DNA from: an uncultured Tolumonas sp.
Lineage (GTDB): Bacteria; Pseudomonadota; Gammaproteobacteria; Enterobacterales; Aeromonadaceae
Length of the DNA: 64,000 nucleotides
NCBI RefSeq assembly: GCF_963678185.1
Contig: NZ_OY782757.1
Span: 682,001-746,000 of the forward strand
Direction: 5' to 3'
Part shown: positions 49,191 to 58,849 of the stretch, one piece after another
Layout: the number at the start of each line of letters is the position of its first letter
Numbering within the stretch: position 1 is the stretch's first letter
Translations under genes and position numbers: made by a program
Notes under the pieces: model-generated
Databases searched by the model: none
What the model saw: only the letters and a program-made list of their open reading frames with translations
Told to the model about the DNA's origin: nothing

Positions 49191-50252
49191 TTAGCCCAAA
49201 TCAATTAAAACATTGTCAATATCACGACGCACAGAACGAGGAACCTGGCAGTCATCAGGAATAAAGCCTAGCAATATCACCATCGAGATCCGTTCTGAGT
49301 CAGCGATATTCAGCATCTTGTGAGCCTGGATATCCGTTTTTGATGTCACACACCAGTTAAGGCAACACGTGCCAACATCAAAAGTACGTAGCGCCAGAAT
49401 AAAACTCATGGCAAACATGCCGGAATCAATATAGGGTTCGTGCCGCTCCATGGCATTAAAATAACAGCGCTCATCCGTGGTCAAAACTGCAATATGGGGA
49501 GCTAGGTGGCCAAAGCCACGATTTCCATTTTGCAGGTTGAGAAACTGTGCTTTTTTCTCCGCATCGGAGATCAAATAGACCTTGGATGGCTGTCGGTTAC
49601 AGGCTGATGGTGATAATTGCGCCATTGCAATCGCCTTCCGCAGAATATCCTGAGGCACAACATCAGGTTTATATGCCCGCACACTGCGGCGCGCCTTGGC
49701 CAGGTTATCGAACATGACGCTGGCATCGGTCTGCGCCAACAGCGCCGGTAGGGAATGAGGGGTCGTTAATTCCGGCGTGATGGCAACCTGGCGTGCGGCG
49801 AGAAAGCGTTGCAGGCGAGATGTAATCTGATCCTTGGCATCGAGCTTGTAATCAACCAATTTGTCTCGATAGGCGATCAGTGTGGCCATCGCGGCCCGGA
49901 ATAGATACACATCGGCAGAAAGGATAGCGTCGCCGTGTTTTTCAAGGATATTCATCGTGGCATTTGCCGGGTCTAAACCAAACAATCTTGGTTCACCCGG
50001 CATGACTAAGCCTTTTTCCAATTTATGAAATTGAAAAATTAATTCTGCGCAGAGGCTGCGAATGTCATATTGCTGCGGAGCCCAGAACATCGACTTGTAA
50101 GTACAGCGAATATCATAGCCATAACCGCGCAATAAGATCGCTATACGCAACAGTTGCTGCTTGGTACCCCAGTACATGTTCCAAACGAATGGAACAGCCT
50201 GAATATTTTTTTTAATAGTCGCCTTGAAGCTTTTATTTTCAACCAGTTCCAT
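49191..50252 (-). CDS. nitroreductase-family protein in EPS locus
   Basis: 353 residues from the ATG at 50252 (GGGAG seven bases upstream; earlier TTG/ATG candidates overlap or lie too close to the ribosome site). The C-terminal half is a nitroreductase/FMN fold: ARRSVRAYKPDVVPQDILRK, SPSACNRQPSKVYLISDAEK and YIDSGMFAMSFILALRTFDV. The N-terminal 170 residues are an extra domain with no recognised motif. Such fusions recur in polysaccharide loci but their reaction is unknown. Confidence 0.8.
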   Translation of the reverse strand: MELVENKSFKATIKKNIQAVPFVWNMYWGTKQQLLRIAILLRGYGYDIRCTYKSMFWAPQQYDIRSLCAELIFQFHKLEKGLVMPGEPRLFGLDPANATMNILEKHGDAILSADVYLFRAAMATLIAYRDKLVDYKLDAKDQITSRLQRFLAARQVAITPELTTPHSLPALLAQTDASVMFDNLAKARRSVRAYKPDVVPQDILRKAIAMAQLSPSACNRQPSKVYLISDAEKKAQFLNLQNGNRGFGHLAPHIAVLTTDERCYFNAMERHEPYIDSGMFAMSFILALRTFDVGTCCLNWCVTSKTDIQAHKMLNIADSERISMVILLGFIPDDCQVPRSVRRDIDNVLIDLG

Positions 50253-50266
50253 ATCCATTCTCCCTT

Positions 50267-51820
50267 TCACCAAACAAACACTGGTTTTGGTAACGCCTTA
50301 TTGATGAATCCCCGTTCTGATTCATCAAAAAATTTCAACCAGGTCAAAAAAATCAGGTAGGTTATCACCACCGATGATGAGATCAGTGATAATGACAAGA
50401 TGTCAGAACCCGTGCTGCTGGGAATTACTCGCTCCAGTGCCATGCCGATAGCCGTAGCAAGGGCCGTCACGATCAGCATCTTATACATGTCCATTCCGCG
50501 GATATAAAAACCGACCCGATGTCGATGCAGAGCACGCTGCATTACCACGCACCAGATGACTTCACTGACAATCATGCCGGCACACAGGGCAATTTGCCCC
50601 CCAATAAAATAACCACCGATACCAATAAACAATCCCGCGCCCCCCAAAGCCGAGCCCCAGAATCCGGCAATGCTCTCCTCGACGGCCAACGCTAATAAGC
50701 CCATAACGGTGTGTAATAACTGAAATCCCAGCAGCATGATCAGAAACACCAGATAGATCCCGGCTTCAGGGAACTTGCCACCGGAGAGCAAAGAGGCCAC
50801 ACGTGAATTTTCAGCAACCACAACCGCAAATATCGGCGCCAGAATAAAGATATTAATCTTGAATAATAACGTGGCCATCGCCACTAGCTCTTGATGGCTT
50901 TTCCCGGACTTTGCCGATACAAAAAGCGGCCTGACCAGACCAATCAATAAATAGGCCGGCAAATAACGCTGTAACATGCCATTAATCGAAGCAGCGAAGC
51001 CAAACGCGCCCACTTGAATGGCGTCGGTCAGTTTCATAATGATGACTTTGACAATATCCGGACCTTGCACACCACCCAGCAACTGCGAAACAAAGGACGG
51101 GATACAATAGGTCCGAATACGGGCATAATCGATATGATCGTCGCGAATACCAGACTGCTTGTAGATATACAGCGAGCGGAACAACATGCTGCCAACCAGA
51201 ATAAATCCTGAGATGCTGGCCACTAATTCAATCTTAATCCAAACATCAAGATTAAATCCTTGCGCCATCGACAACATAAACCCCAAGACGGCAACGCCTA
51301 ACAATCGCAACCCATTGCGAAATATCACACCGACTTGTGATTTGCCCTGCAACAGTAAAGAATCAAAAAACACATCGACAAAGCGTGACATGCCTTCAAA
51401 CAAAATCACTAATAGGTAGCATTGCAGTATCACCACCCACTCTGCAACGGCCATATATTCAGCGATCTGGGCAGCAAACAGATAAATTACTGCAACCGAC
51501 ATCAGCAGCGTAATAAAACGAAATACCATCAACAGCACAGAGAAACGGAACAGGGCGTGATTGCGCTGCGTGGCACGCAATTCCGGGATATAACGATAGG
51601 CCGCAGCAAACGAGCCAAAATTAGTAATCAGCTGAATGATTTCAAAGAACGCAATTAGCGAGACTGCGATACCATATTGATCCTTTGGCAAGGCCCTTAC
51701 AAGCAGTAGCAGATTTAATACACCAATGACGGCCACGATGCTCTTGCCGCTAAAGAAGTGCAGCAAGCTGCGCTTAAAGCGGCTGCCAGAGTAGGGATTG
51801 TCATGAACCGGTGCAGACAT
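50267..51820 (-). CDS. polysaccharide flippase (Wzx-like, MATE/MVF-type)
   Basis: 517 residues with about 12-14 membrane helices: N-terminal FSGKSIVAVIGVLNLLLLVR, FEIIQLITNFGSFAAAYRYI and the C-terminal VITYLIFLTWLKFFDESERG. The pattern fits the oligosaccharide flippase/exporter family that moves lipid-linked repeat units across the inner membrane. Its ATG follows the polymerase stop directly, and it is paired with the polymerase-like gene as expected for a Wzx/Wzy-dependent route. Confidence 0.88.
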   Translation of the reverse strand: MSAPVHDNPYSGSRFKRSLLHFFSGKSIVAVIGVLNLLLLVRALPKDQYGIAVSLIAFFEIIQLITNFGSFAAAYRYIPELRATQRNHALFRFSVLLMVFRFITLLMSVAVIYLFAAQIAEYMAVAEWVVILQCYLLVILFEGMSRFVDVFFDSLLLQGKSQVGVIFRNGLRLLGVAVLGFMLSMAQGFNLDVWIKIELVASISGFILVGSMLFRSLYIYKQSGIRDDHIDYARIRTYCIPSFVSQLLGGVQGPDIVKVIIMKLTDAIQVGAFGFAASINGMLQRYLPAYLLIGLVRPLFVSAKSGKSHQELVAMATLLFKINIFILAPIFAVVVAENSRVASLLSGGKFPEAGIYLVFLIMLLGFQLLHTVMGLLALAVEESIAGFWGSALGGAGLFIGIGGYFIGGQIALCAGMIVSEVIWCVVMQRALHRHRVGFYIRGMDMYKMLIVTALATAIGMALERVIPSSTGSDILSLSLISSSVVITYLIFLTWLKFFDESERGFINKALPKPVFVW

Positions 51821-53332
51821 TTACACCACCTCCCGATAGGTCTGATATGTCAGGGCGACATAGCCCAATATCGCCATAGCCAAAAAGCCTTGCGCCGGAT
51901 GCTCGAGCAAATCTCGGGAATAAGGGAGAAAGATGATATCTGCTACCAGCAAAGCAACGCAGGTTTGCAGCAACGCTGTCGTAGTCGCACTGAGCAGTTT
52001 ATTCTTGGCCAGCCGATAGGCGGTCACGGCTGCAGAAACCATGACCCCCATAAAAGTCAGAAATCCCAACAGACCGAGATCCCACAACAGCTGACAGGCC
52101 GCAGAGCGGTCGATAAAGAAGGAGTAACGCTCAGCCACCTCTCCAACTGCTACCGAACTGATCGCTCGACTCGCACCAGGACCATAACCAAACAAACCGC
52201 GGACTGGGTCGGCAGCCATGCCGTCATTCCACCAGAGGATCAGCGCACCGACACGGCTAATTTCTCCCGTTTCCGGGTTGAGGTAATTCGGATCGAGACT
52301 GTAACCAAACGACTTATCTATCAGATCACCAAAACTGGTGGATTGGTAGCCCGCCTCGGCATAGTGCAGGCTGTCGTACAGATACAGCACGCCTATCATC
52401 ATACCGAGCACCACAACCAGCGAGGAAAGAGCCATAAAGGGTCGCTGCAGTAACTCCGGCAACATGATTAGCAGCACACCTATCGGCAGCAAAATGACAA
52501 CTATCTTCACCTCTGCCAAACCAATACTGAGCAGTGTTATGGCTAAAATCGCAGCCATATGGCACCATGTTATAACGCCTTTACGATATAGCGCGAAACT
52601 AAATAACACGGCGGCAACTAAGAAAAAGGCCATTACCGAGCTTGCACCGCCACCACTGGGATCACCGCCAAAGGAGCCCACGATAGCATCCCACGAGATG
52701 CCCGCACGCCCACCACGGTTACTGCGTCCGGCGGCGACAATAAAGTACTGGTAGAGCACAAACGGCAACTGCAGCACAGCCAACGGAAACAACCAGCTGA
52801 ACAGCTTCTCGACCCGCTCCTGATGAACGGCCCCCAGGGCGATAATCAGGTAGACACTCCACAGCGCAATCAGATTCTTGCTACCCACTACCACCTGCAG
52901 CGGGTTGGGCAGGTTAATCACCACCGACAACACGATGGACAGCATGAACACATAAAACCAGCCGATAAACGGCACCGGCTGGGCCGCCGTGCCGGCGCGC
53001 AGCCGCGCCTCGCAGGCGCCCGGCAGCTGGAAAAACAGCAGCAGGCCGAGGCCATAAGGCAACCAGAGCGCCTGGTTAATACCAGCAAAATACATCAGTT
53101 GACCAATCACCAGCGTCACTGAGATGGCCAACACATACAACATATTGTCTGCGCTCAGCAGCAGCATGAAGGCGGCGATGATGCCGCCGATCAGCGCAAA
53201 GCTCAGCAGCGGCACGCCCAGGCTGACCACCACGCCACACAGCATGGCGATCAGCAACGCGGCCAGCAGCACAGGCCAACGTAGGCCGTCAGTGCGTGGC
53301 AGTACAAGTCGAGCAAAGCGGTTTATCAACAC
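51821..53332 (-). CDS. O-antigen polymerase/ligase-like (Wzy) membrane protein
   Basis: 503 residues, about 11-12 predicted membrane helices and one large periplasmic loop around residues 315-410 (ADPVRGLFGYGPGASRAISS, the typical long loop of Wzy/WaaL proteins). It probably polymerises repeat units at the outer face of the inner membrane. Sequence families of this type are poorly conserved, so ligase versus polymerase cannot be decided. It lies downstream of epsI. Confidence 0.82.
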   Translation of the reverse strand: MLINRFARLVLPRTDGLRWPVLLAALLIAMLCGVVVSLGVPLLSFALIGGIIAAFMLLLSADNMLYVLAISVTLVIGQLMYFAGINQALWLPYGLGLLLFFQLPGACEARLRAGTAAQPVPFIGWFYVFMLSIVLSVVINLPNPLQVVVGSKNLIALWSVYLIIALGAVHQERVEKLFSWLFPLAVLQLPFVLYQYFIVAAGRSNRGGRAGISWDAIVGSFGGDPSGGGASSVMAFFLVAAVLFSFALYRKGVITWCHMAAILAITLLSIGLAEVKIVVILLPIGVLLIMLPELLQRPFMALSSLVVVLGMMIGVLYLYDSLHYAEAGYQSTSFGDLIDKSFGYSLDPNYLNPETGEISRVGALILWWNDGMAADPVRGLFGYGPGASRAISSVAVGEVAERYSFFIDRSAACQLLWDLGLLGFLTFMGVMVSAAVTAYRLAKNKLLSATTTALLQTCVALLVADIIFLPYSRDLLEHPAQGFLAMAILGYVALTYQTYREVV

Positions 53333-53344
53333 GAGCTCCCCCGG

Positions 53345-54025
53345 TTAATCATCTAGGCCCGCCAAACGACGCAAGGCCGCCGGCGAGAGTACGGTGAACA
53401 ACTGCTGTAAAAATGCTTGCTGCACCGCAAAACCATGTTCTATGTCGTCACTGATCACCGAGACACGGAAAATCAGTCCATCTGGGATCTGATCGCGCAG
53501 ACCATAGGCGATCTGCCAGCGTTTGACATCCCAGTGACTCACAGCCCGGTCATGACCAATCATTAGCCAGTAGGTCAATGGCTCGATACGACTACCATTC
53601 ACTGCCACCATGCGCACTGCGGAACCAGCTGCAAAATCGAGGTTTAGTGGTCCGGTCTGCTTGCTGCGGATCTGGAAGCCCTGTGCCGGATAGCAGATCT
53701 CCGGTCGATGTGACTGGGTACCGGCGTTATCGCTTTGGTCACGGGTGTACGCGATGGCCAGCATCACCCGATTACCATGCTCATCGCTGTACACGCGGGA
53801 CAGCGTCTGCGCATACACCGCCTTAATCACAGCCTCCAGCTCCGGCGACGTGATGACGTCGTCGTTTTGTGGCAGGGCGCGCCAGTTGGCGAACTGTTGT
53901 GGCACCATCTGTTCGAGATTGACGGGTTCCAGATCCGCCAGCAATTGGCGCGGAGTCAGCAGATAGGCGCCGACGGCGGCCAGCAGGCAGAGGCTGGCCA
54001 GCAGGGCCTGTCGAGTCAGCGTCAT
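53345..54025 (-). CDS. epsI: exosortase-associated protein EpsI
   Basis: 226 residues, with an N-terminal hydrophobic anchor (ALLASLCLLAAVGAYLL) and the hallmark HRPEICYPAQGFQI around residue 105, as in EpsI/exosortase C-terminal-associated domains. Such proteins accompany exosortase in EPS loci; the biochemical role is not known. The start overlaps the end of xrtB by 4 bp, indicating coupling. Confidence 0.92.
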   Translation of the reverse strand: MTLTRQALLASLCLLAAVGAYLLTPRQLLADLEPVNLEQMVPQQFANWRALPQNDDVITSPELEAVIKAVYAQTLSRVYSDEHGNRVMLAIAYTRDQSDNAGTQSHRPEICYPAQGFQIRSKQTGPLNLDFAAGSAVRMVAVNGSRIEPLTYWLMIGHDRAVSHWDVKRWQIAYGLRDQIPDGLIFRVSVISDDIEHGFAVQQAFLQQLFTVLSPAALRRLAGLDD

Positions 54026-54879
54026 GATGGGCTCCTGGTGCGGAACAGGATGCCAAGAACGGCATCCAGCAAGTAGAGCGCTAGCAGCGCGATGGCAAAC
54101 AGCAGTATGCCAGCAACGCCGTGCAGGAAGCCCTGGCCAAGGGCGTCACCACCGTAATAGGTCAGCAACACCAGCACCACGACGCGCACCACGTTGGCGA
54201 GGATGGCGATCGGCGCGATGGCCAGTAACAGCAGCAGATTACGCCAACGGCTTTGGTAGCCCTGCATATAAAGGTAGAGAAGCCCGACGGCGAACAAGCT
54301 GAACAGCGAGTTGAGACCGGAACAAGCATCGGCCACCAACAGCTGGTAGGAGCCTATGGTCAGTGTCACGCCACTGCGGGCAATCGGGTAACCAGCGCTG
54401 TACAACAGGTTCTCGGCCAGCACGGAAACATGCTGCTTGAGCCCAGTGGTCAGCAGATCGACCAAGGCACTAGGCAGCGGTATCGCAAACAGCAGCATCA
54501 ACAATGGGAAAGCAAGCGGTCGCAATGCAGCACCGCCCTTTGCCAAAATACCGCATCCAGCAAGCAGCGGAATGAAAGCACCGATCTCCAGCAGCCAGAT
54601 CTGTTGCGACCGCCCCATTACATAGGCCAACAATGCTAGCACGACCAGCAACCAACCCCAGCGGCTGCCGTTATCCGGCAACACCTGCAACCGAGGCCAT
54701 TCGCGGTGCAGAGTCCAACCGAACATCAGTAGCAAGATAGGACCATGCTCCTGGTCGCTCTTGTCCCACAACAGAATAACCATCGACCACAGCGTCGGTA
54801 AAGCCAGCAATAACAACCCGGTTAGCAGCAGCGAATAACGCCGCAAGAATTGCGGGATTGTGGCAACAGAGGCCATCAT
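54022..54879 (-). CDS. xrtB: exosortase B
   Basis: Integral membrane cysteine transpeptidase/protease that processes PEP-CTERM proteins. From the ATG at 54879 (overlapping the stop of epsG) it has 285 residues and about eight helices. The catalytic Cys lies in LLVADACSGLNSLFSLFAV, the Arg in ILANVVRVVVLVLLTYYGG and the His in GFLHGVAGILLFAIALL. The epsG-xrtB-epsI order is that of XrtB systems. Confidence 0.92.
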   Translation of the reverse strand: MMASVATIPQFLRRYSLLLTGLLLLALPTLWSMVILLWDKSDQEHGPILLLMFGWTLHREWPRLQVLPDNGSRWGWLLVVLALLAYVMGRSQQIWLLEIGAFIPLLAGCGILAKGGAALRPLAFPLLMLLFAIPLPSALVDLLTTGLKQHVSVLAENLLYSAGYPIARSGVTLTIGSYQLLVADACSGLNSLFSLFAVGLLYLYMQGYQSRWRNLLLLLAIAPIAILANVVRVVVLVLLTYYGGDALGQGFLHGVAGILLFAIALLALYLLDAVLGILFRTRSPS

Positions 54880-55742
54880 GATATTCCGCTTAACACACAA
54901 CCGATAACTTCAGCACCAGCATTCTGTATACGAGTCAACAGTTGCTGCATGCCTTTGAGCGAGCTGGAGTGCTGGCAAGCAACAACAACCGCCCCCTGTA
55001 CTGGCGCCACCACCACCTGTGCATCTGCACACGCAGCTAGTGCAGGTGCATCCAGCAGAATAACGTCATACTGCTGCTCTAACTCGGTTAGCAGCTGACG
55101 ATACTGAGGGCGAGCCAACAACTCTTGTGGATTTGGAGCTGTAGTACCGCATGTCAGCACATCAAGCCCAGGTAAAAGACCGATCGATTGGATACACTGG
55201 TAATCGGCACGACCTGCCAGCAGGTCACTGAGACCCTGGCGATTATCAAGATGAAACAACTCATGCTGACAGCCATTTCGTAGGTTTGCGTCCATCACTA
55301 AGGTATGTTCACCCAATTGAGTAAACACTACTGCCAGATTCGCCAGCAAAACACTGCTGTCGTTGTTTTGTTGTTCGCCAATTACCACAACAGAGGTGCG
55401 TCCACGCAGGAACCAACGCTGAGTTAATTCATTGCGTAGTGACCGCAATTGCTCTCCATAACTGCCAAGGGGAACATAGGCGGCGACAATTCGTTCATCA
55501 AGCACACCATCGCCCGGTTGCAGACAGGCATAGTCAAACTGCCGCGCCAGCGCAAACTGCAGATCAGCTTCATTAATAAACCCCAACTCAATGGCCGCAA
55601 GACCAAAACGCAGCGACTTCTCCTGCTGGTAATGCTCTACTTGTTCGATCTGCACAGCATTTAAGCGCCCGCTATCCAGCAACAGTTTACCGATCCGGCC
55701 TCCTGTTGGTGAAATTTCTTCCTTGATCCTTTGTTGCAACAT
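54876..55742 (-). CDS. epsG: EpsG-like chain-length/kinase protein with altered P-loop
   Basis: 288 residues. The N-terminal domain (GRIGKLLLDSGRLNAVQIEQ to about residue 70) resembles the MshEN/GspE-N type found in EpsG. The C-terminal ParA/BY-kinase-like domain keeps Walker A' (LVMDANLRNG, about 148-157) and Walker B (DVILLDAPALAA). The Walker A, normally GxGK/R-S, reads IGEQQNNDSSVLLANLAVV (about 121-139) with no Lys or Arg. No C-terminal Tyr cluster is visible. It is the partner of epsF in controlling chain length; ATP use is doubtful. Confidence 0.88.
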   Translation of the reverse strand: MLQQRIKEEISPTGGRIGKLLLDSGRLNAVQIEQVEHYQQEKSLRFGLAAIELGFINEADLQFALARQFDYACLQPGDGVLDERIVAAYVPLGSYGEQLRSLRNELTQRWFLRGRTSVVVIGEQQNNDSSVLLANLAVVFTQLGEHTLVMDANLRNGCQHELFHLDNRQGLSDLLAGRADYQCIQSIGLLPGLDVLTCGTTAPNPQELLARPQYRQLLTELEQQYDVILLDAPALAACADAQVVVAPVQGAVVVACQHSSSLKGMQQLLTRIQNAGAEVIGCVLSGIS

Positions 55743-57115
55743 TATTTTGTCTCCACACCATCAGGATATACCGATTTATCGGCAAATTGACTAAAGTCCG
55801 CCAGTACCGGCAATTTCAGCAGTTGTTCCAAATCAACCGCCGAGCGGATGCGTCTGTCCTGCAATTCAAGCAGCAACGCAAAACCTGTGCCCAATAATCC
55901 CCCCAGAAATAGAGCCAGAATAAGATTGACTAACAATTTCGGTTTTGAGTGTTTAGTTGGTTCTGGTGCTGATTTAAGTACTGAAACATTGGTTAAATCA
56001 GAACTACTCTCAAGTGATGATTCAGACAATTTCTGCATGGCAACTTGATAAATCTGCTGTGCATTATCTACATCTCTCTGTAGTAAATCTAAGCGTGATC
56101 GTTGTGATTTAAGCTCTAAAACACGCACTTTTTGTGCATCGAGTGCTTTTTGTAAATTTACCAGCCGTTGTTTAACGTTTTCTGCTGTACTTACAAGGCT
56201 ATTTGAATATTGACTGATCTGACTATTTAACTGGGTGCGCGCTGAATTTAATTCAGCCTCTGCTTGTTGATAAGTTGGATGCTTAGGACCTTCTTTTGCA
56301 GCAATCTGCTTAAATTTTGATTCTTGCAATGCAAGCTGTGACTTTAACTGCTGAATTAGTGGATTATTCAAAACGTCAGGTGCTACCGCACCCTCTTTTT
56401 TTAATCGTGACTGCGCATCGATTAGCTGCCCCTGAGTAGCCACCAATTGTGTGGATAACTCGTTTAACCGTTGATTTTCAACATCAAGGCGTTCATCAGA
56501 AGCAACTATGCCCTGCTGTTGCTGATAATCAGATAGTTTTTTTTGTGCCGCCTCTAGTTTTTTCTGTAATGACTTTAGCTGTTGTTCAAAGAAACTTTGA
56601 TTTTGCTGCGCCAGATTTGAACGCATATCAATGATTTCTTTTTTATAAGCTTCAACAAACATATTTGCCATTGCTGATGCAAATGCAGGGTCTGTCGATG
56701 TGTAGAATATCGAAATTACATTGCTTTCCCGTGATGGCTTAATATCCAGATCTTTGATAATCGAATCGGCTAACCAATCGATAATATCGCCCTTCCCTTT
56801 AGTGTCGTCCTGAAATTTCATTTGTGCTTCAGGTAGCTGACTTAACCCCGTCATTTCAACCACTTTACGTGCAGTGTTATGACTACTGATAATGTCAACC
56901 TGTGTTGCCATGTAACCCGCAACAAGCTGACCAGACATTGAAATATTTGTGATTGGATCCACTTTTATAGTGTCAATCGCAATATCAGCCTCAGCAGTAT
57001 ATTGTTTTGGCAACAGTAATGAGACCACTGTGGATGTAATCACGACCAGAGATAAAATACCCAATGCAATTTTTTTACGGGCTAGTAATATTTGCCACAA
57101 TTGTTGAAAACTCAT
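55742..57115 (-). CDS. epsF: chain length determinant protein EpsF
   Basis: Wzz-family polysaccharide co-polymerase of 457 residues: N-terminal membrane helix (IALGILSLVVITSTVVSLLL), a long periplasmic coiled coil (LKSLQKKLEAAQKKLSDYQQ and following), a Pro-rich stretch (SAPEPTKHSKPK) and a C-terminal membrane helix (LLVNLILALFLGGLLGTGFA). It controls polymer length with EpsG. One-base overlap with epsG. Its G+C content is clearly lower than that of the genes after it. Confidence 0.94.
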   Translation of the reverse strand: MSFQQLWQILLARKKIALGILSLVVITSTVVSLLLPKQYTAEADIAIDTIKVDPITNISMSGQLVAGYMATQVDIISSHNTARKVVEMTGLSQLPEAQMKFQDDTKGKGDIIDWLADSIIKDLDIKPSRESNVISIFYTSTDPAFASAMANMFVEAYKKEIIDMRSNLAQQNQSFFEQQLKSLQKKLEAAQKKLSDYQQQQGIVASDERLDVENQRLNELSTQLVATQGQLIDAQSRLKKEGAVAPDVLNNPLIQQLKSQLALQESKFKQIAAKEGPKHPTYQQAEAELNSARTQLNSQISQYSNSLVSTAENVKQRLVNLQKALDAQKVRVLELKSQRSRLDLLQRDVDNAQQIYQVAMQKLSESSLESSSDLTNVSVLKSAPEPTKHSKPKLLVNLILALFLGGLLGTGFALLLELQDRRIRSAVDLEQLLKLPVLADFSQFADKSVYPDGVETK

Positions 57116-57128
57116 TTTTATGCCCTTA

Positions 57129-57920
57129 TCAGAACAGACTTTCGTCGATATAAATCACATCATTTGGATACACGGAATCTGTTAGATTTACATCAATGCT
57201 TTCAAGTGAACCATCATTCGCTGGACGTTGCACTTGGATACTGCGATGAGAAGCTTTCGCTGTAAAACCACCTGCTAACGATAATACCTGCATGACCGTC
57301 ATTTTTGGCTCTAAGCGATAAGCCCCTGGACGAAGAACTTCACCATAAACATAAATTTGCTGAAGACGAGGAACATAAATTTGATCTCCAGCTTTTAAAT
57401 CAATGCATTGTTCTGCTTTTGCCATGATTTTAGGAATATTAAATTCCTGACGAGAGCCGTCTCGAATCAAAACAACAGTGTCACCGCCCATTGCTGAAAT
57501 ACCTCCTGCACTTGCAATGATGTCTATCAAAGATGTTTTACTATCTAACGGATAGCGACCAGGTCGATTTACCTCTCCAATAACTGAAATTCGCTTACTC
57601 CGGTAATTTGAAACAAGAATATTTACCTGAGGAGCGCGAACATACCCCCCCCGCTCCAATTTTTCTGCAATCAAAGCCTCTGCTGCAGAAAAATTCATAT
57701 TATTTAGAATTACTTTACCAATTAATGGAAAATTGATTGATCCATCATCAGACAACTGAGTTTCCAGTAATAAGTCGGGGTGATCGTAAATAGAAATTTT
57801 AATTACATCACCTGCACCGAGTAGATATTTATTCCCTTCATTATTATCTTTATTTGCAGCTGCTGCATTCATCATAAAAATGAATAACCCCATCAGCATT
57901 AAACAGTATTTTTTCAACAT
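57129..57920 (-). CDS. epsE: polysaccharide export protein EpsE (Wza-like)
   Basis: Periplasmic/outer-membrane export channel component, 263 residues. A signal peptide (MLKKYCLMLMGLFIFMMNAA) without a lipobox Cys precedes the Poly_export domain (YLLGAGDVIKISIYDHPDLL) and two SLBB domains (ISVIGEVNRPGRYPLDSKTS and IYVYGEVLRPGAYRLEPKMT). The lack of a lipid-anchor Cys is as in other EpsE proteins of exosortase loci. It is adjacent to epsD with a one-base overlap. Confidence 0.93.
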   Translation of the reverse strand: MLKKYCLMLMGLFIFMMNAAAANKDNNEGNKYLLGAGDVIKISIYDHPDLLLETQLSDDGSINFPLIGKVILNNMNFSAAEALIAEKLERGGYVRAPQVNILVSNYRSKRISVIGEVNRPGRYPLDSKTSLIDIIASAGGISAMGGDTVVLIRDGSRQEFNIPKIMAKAEQCIDLKAGDQIYVPRLQQIYVYGEVLRPGAYRLEPKMTVMQVLSLAGGFTAKASHRSIQVQRPANDGSLESIDVNLTDSVYPNDVIYIDESLF

Positions 57921-58822
57921 TAATTCAACCCCTTCAGGCCAGATTTTAAATGCTCATTTTTTTCAGGTTTTGCTGTGTAAACAGATGTCGATTCAACCTT
58001 TTCATCCGAAAACCTTTGTAGATATTCAATATTACCGATCGACTTAAGATCACCAATTTTACTTTTCGCATCATTTTGCATTTTAGTATTGGCTAATAGT
58101 TGACGAATAGATTCTTCGGCATCGACCTCTAATATTGGTGCTGACGTTTTAGCTATCAGTTGCATAAAAATCATATTTCCAGCATCGTCAGGAACTTTAA
58201 CAATATCTCCGATATTAACTTCTACCATTTTATTCAACACAACTTCTGGTAATTCTTCAGCCGCACGTTTGACCTGAGTTTGCCTAAATGCAATGTTATT
58301 ATCTTGTAATATTTTTTTGGTCGTTTCGCCTTTGCTTGATGTTTCCAATGCCTGATTAGCAGCTTTCGTCATATCAGCTGTTTTCACTAAAAAAACATCT
58401 ATATCGAAAATATAGCGTTCAGCAAATAAATATTTATGTTCCTGATAATACTTGCTGATAGCAGCTTGTGAAAACTCGACTTTCACACCAATTAATTTTT
58501 CTAAAGCTGCCTGGGCTAATACCTGACGTTTTGCAAATTCAATACTCTGTAACACTTCAGGATTTCGATCCAATTTTAGGGTTTCTGCTTGTTGAACCAA
58601 TAATTCTTGCTCAACTAAATTATCAAGCAATGTTTGCTTGGTATCATTGTCTGCTTTGGACTGACGAGCTAACAAGTAGTTAAGTTGAAGTACAGTAATT
58701 TCTTTACCATTTACTTTAGCTAAAACCTGACTTGGTGCTTTTTTTTCATCTTTATCGCCACCACACCCGACAATAAAGGTACTACATACTAGAATGGTTA
58801 ATATTGTTTTTACTTTCATCAT
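57920..58822 (-). CDS. epsD: EpsD-family peptidyl-prolyl cis-trans isomerase lipoprotein
   Basis: 300 residues from the ATG at 58822; the next codon is also ATG and a longer frame begins at 58846. The signal peptide ends at a lipobox (STFIVGC), so it is probably a lipoprotein. The rest resembles the SurA/PpiC-like EpsD family (VNGKEITVLQLNYLLARQSK, LVEQELLVQQAETLKLDRNP). It possibly assists folding of outer-membrane EPS proteins such as EpsL and EpsE. Confidence 0.9.
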   Translation of the reverse strand: MMKVKTILTILVCSTFIVGCGGDKDEKKAPSQVLAKVNGKEITVLQLNYLLARQSKADNDTKQTLLDNLVEQELLVQQAETLKLDRNPEVLQSIEFAKRQVLAQAALEKLIGVKVEFSQAAISKYYQEHKYLFAERYIFDIDVFLVKTADMTKAANQALETSSKGETTKKILQDNNIAFRQTQVKRAAEELPEVVLNKMVEVNIGDIVKVPDDAGNMIFMQLIAKTSAPILEVDAEESIRQLLANTKMQNDAKSKIGDLKSIGNIEYLQRFSDEKVESTSVYTAKPEKNEHLKSGLKGLN

Positions 58823-58849
58823 TTTATATTTATTCCAGTAATTCAATGA

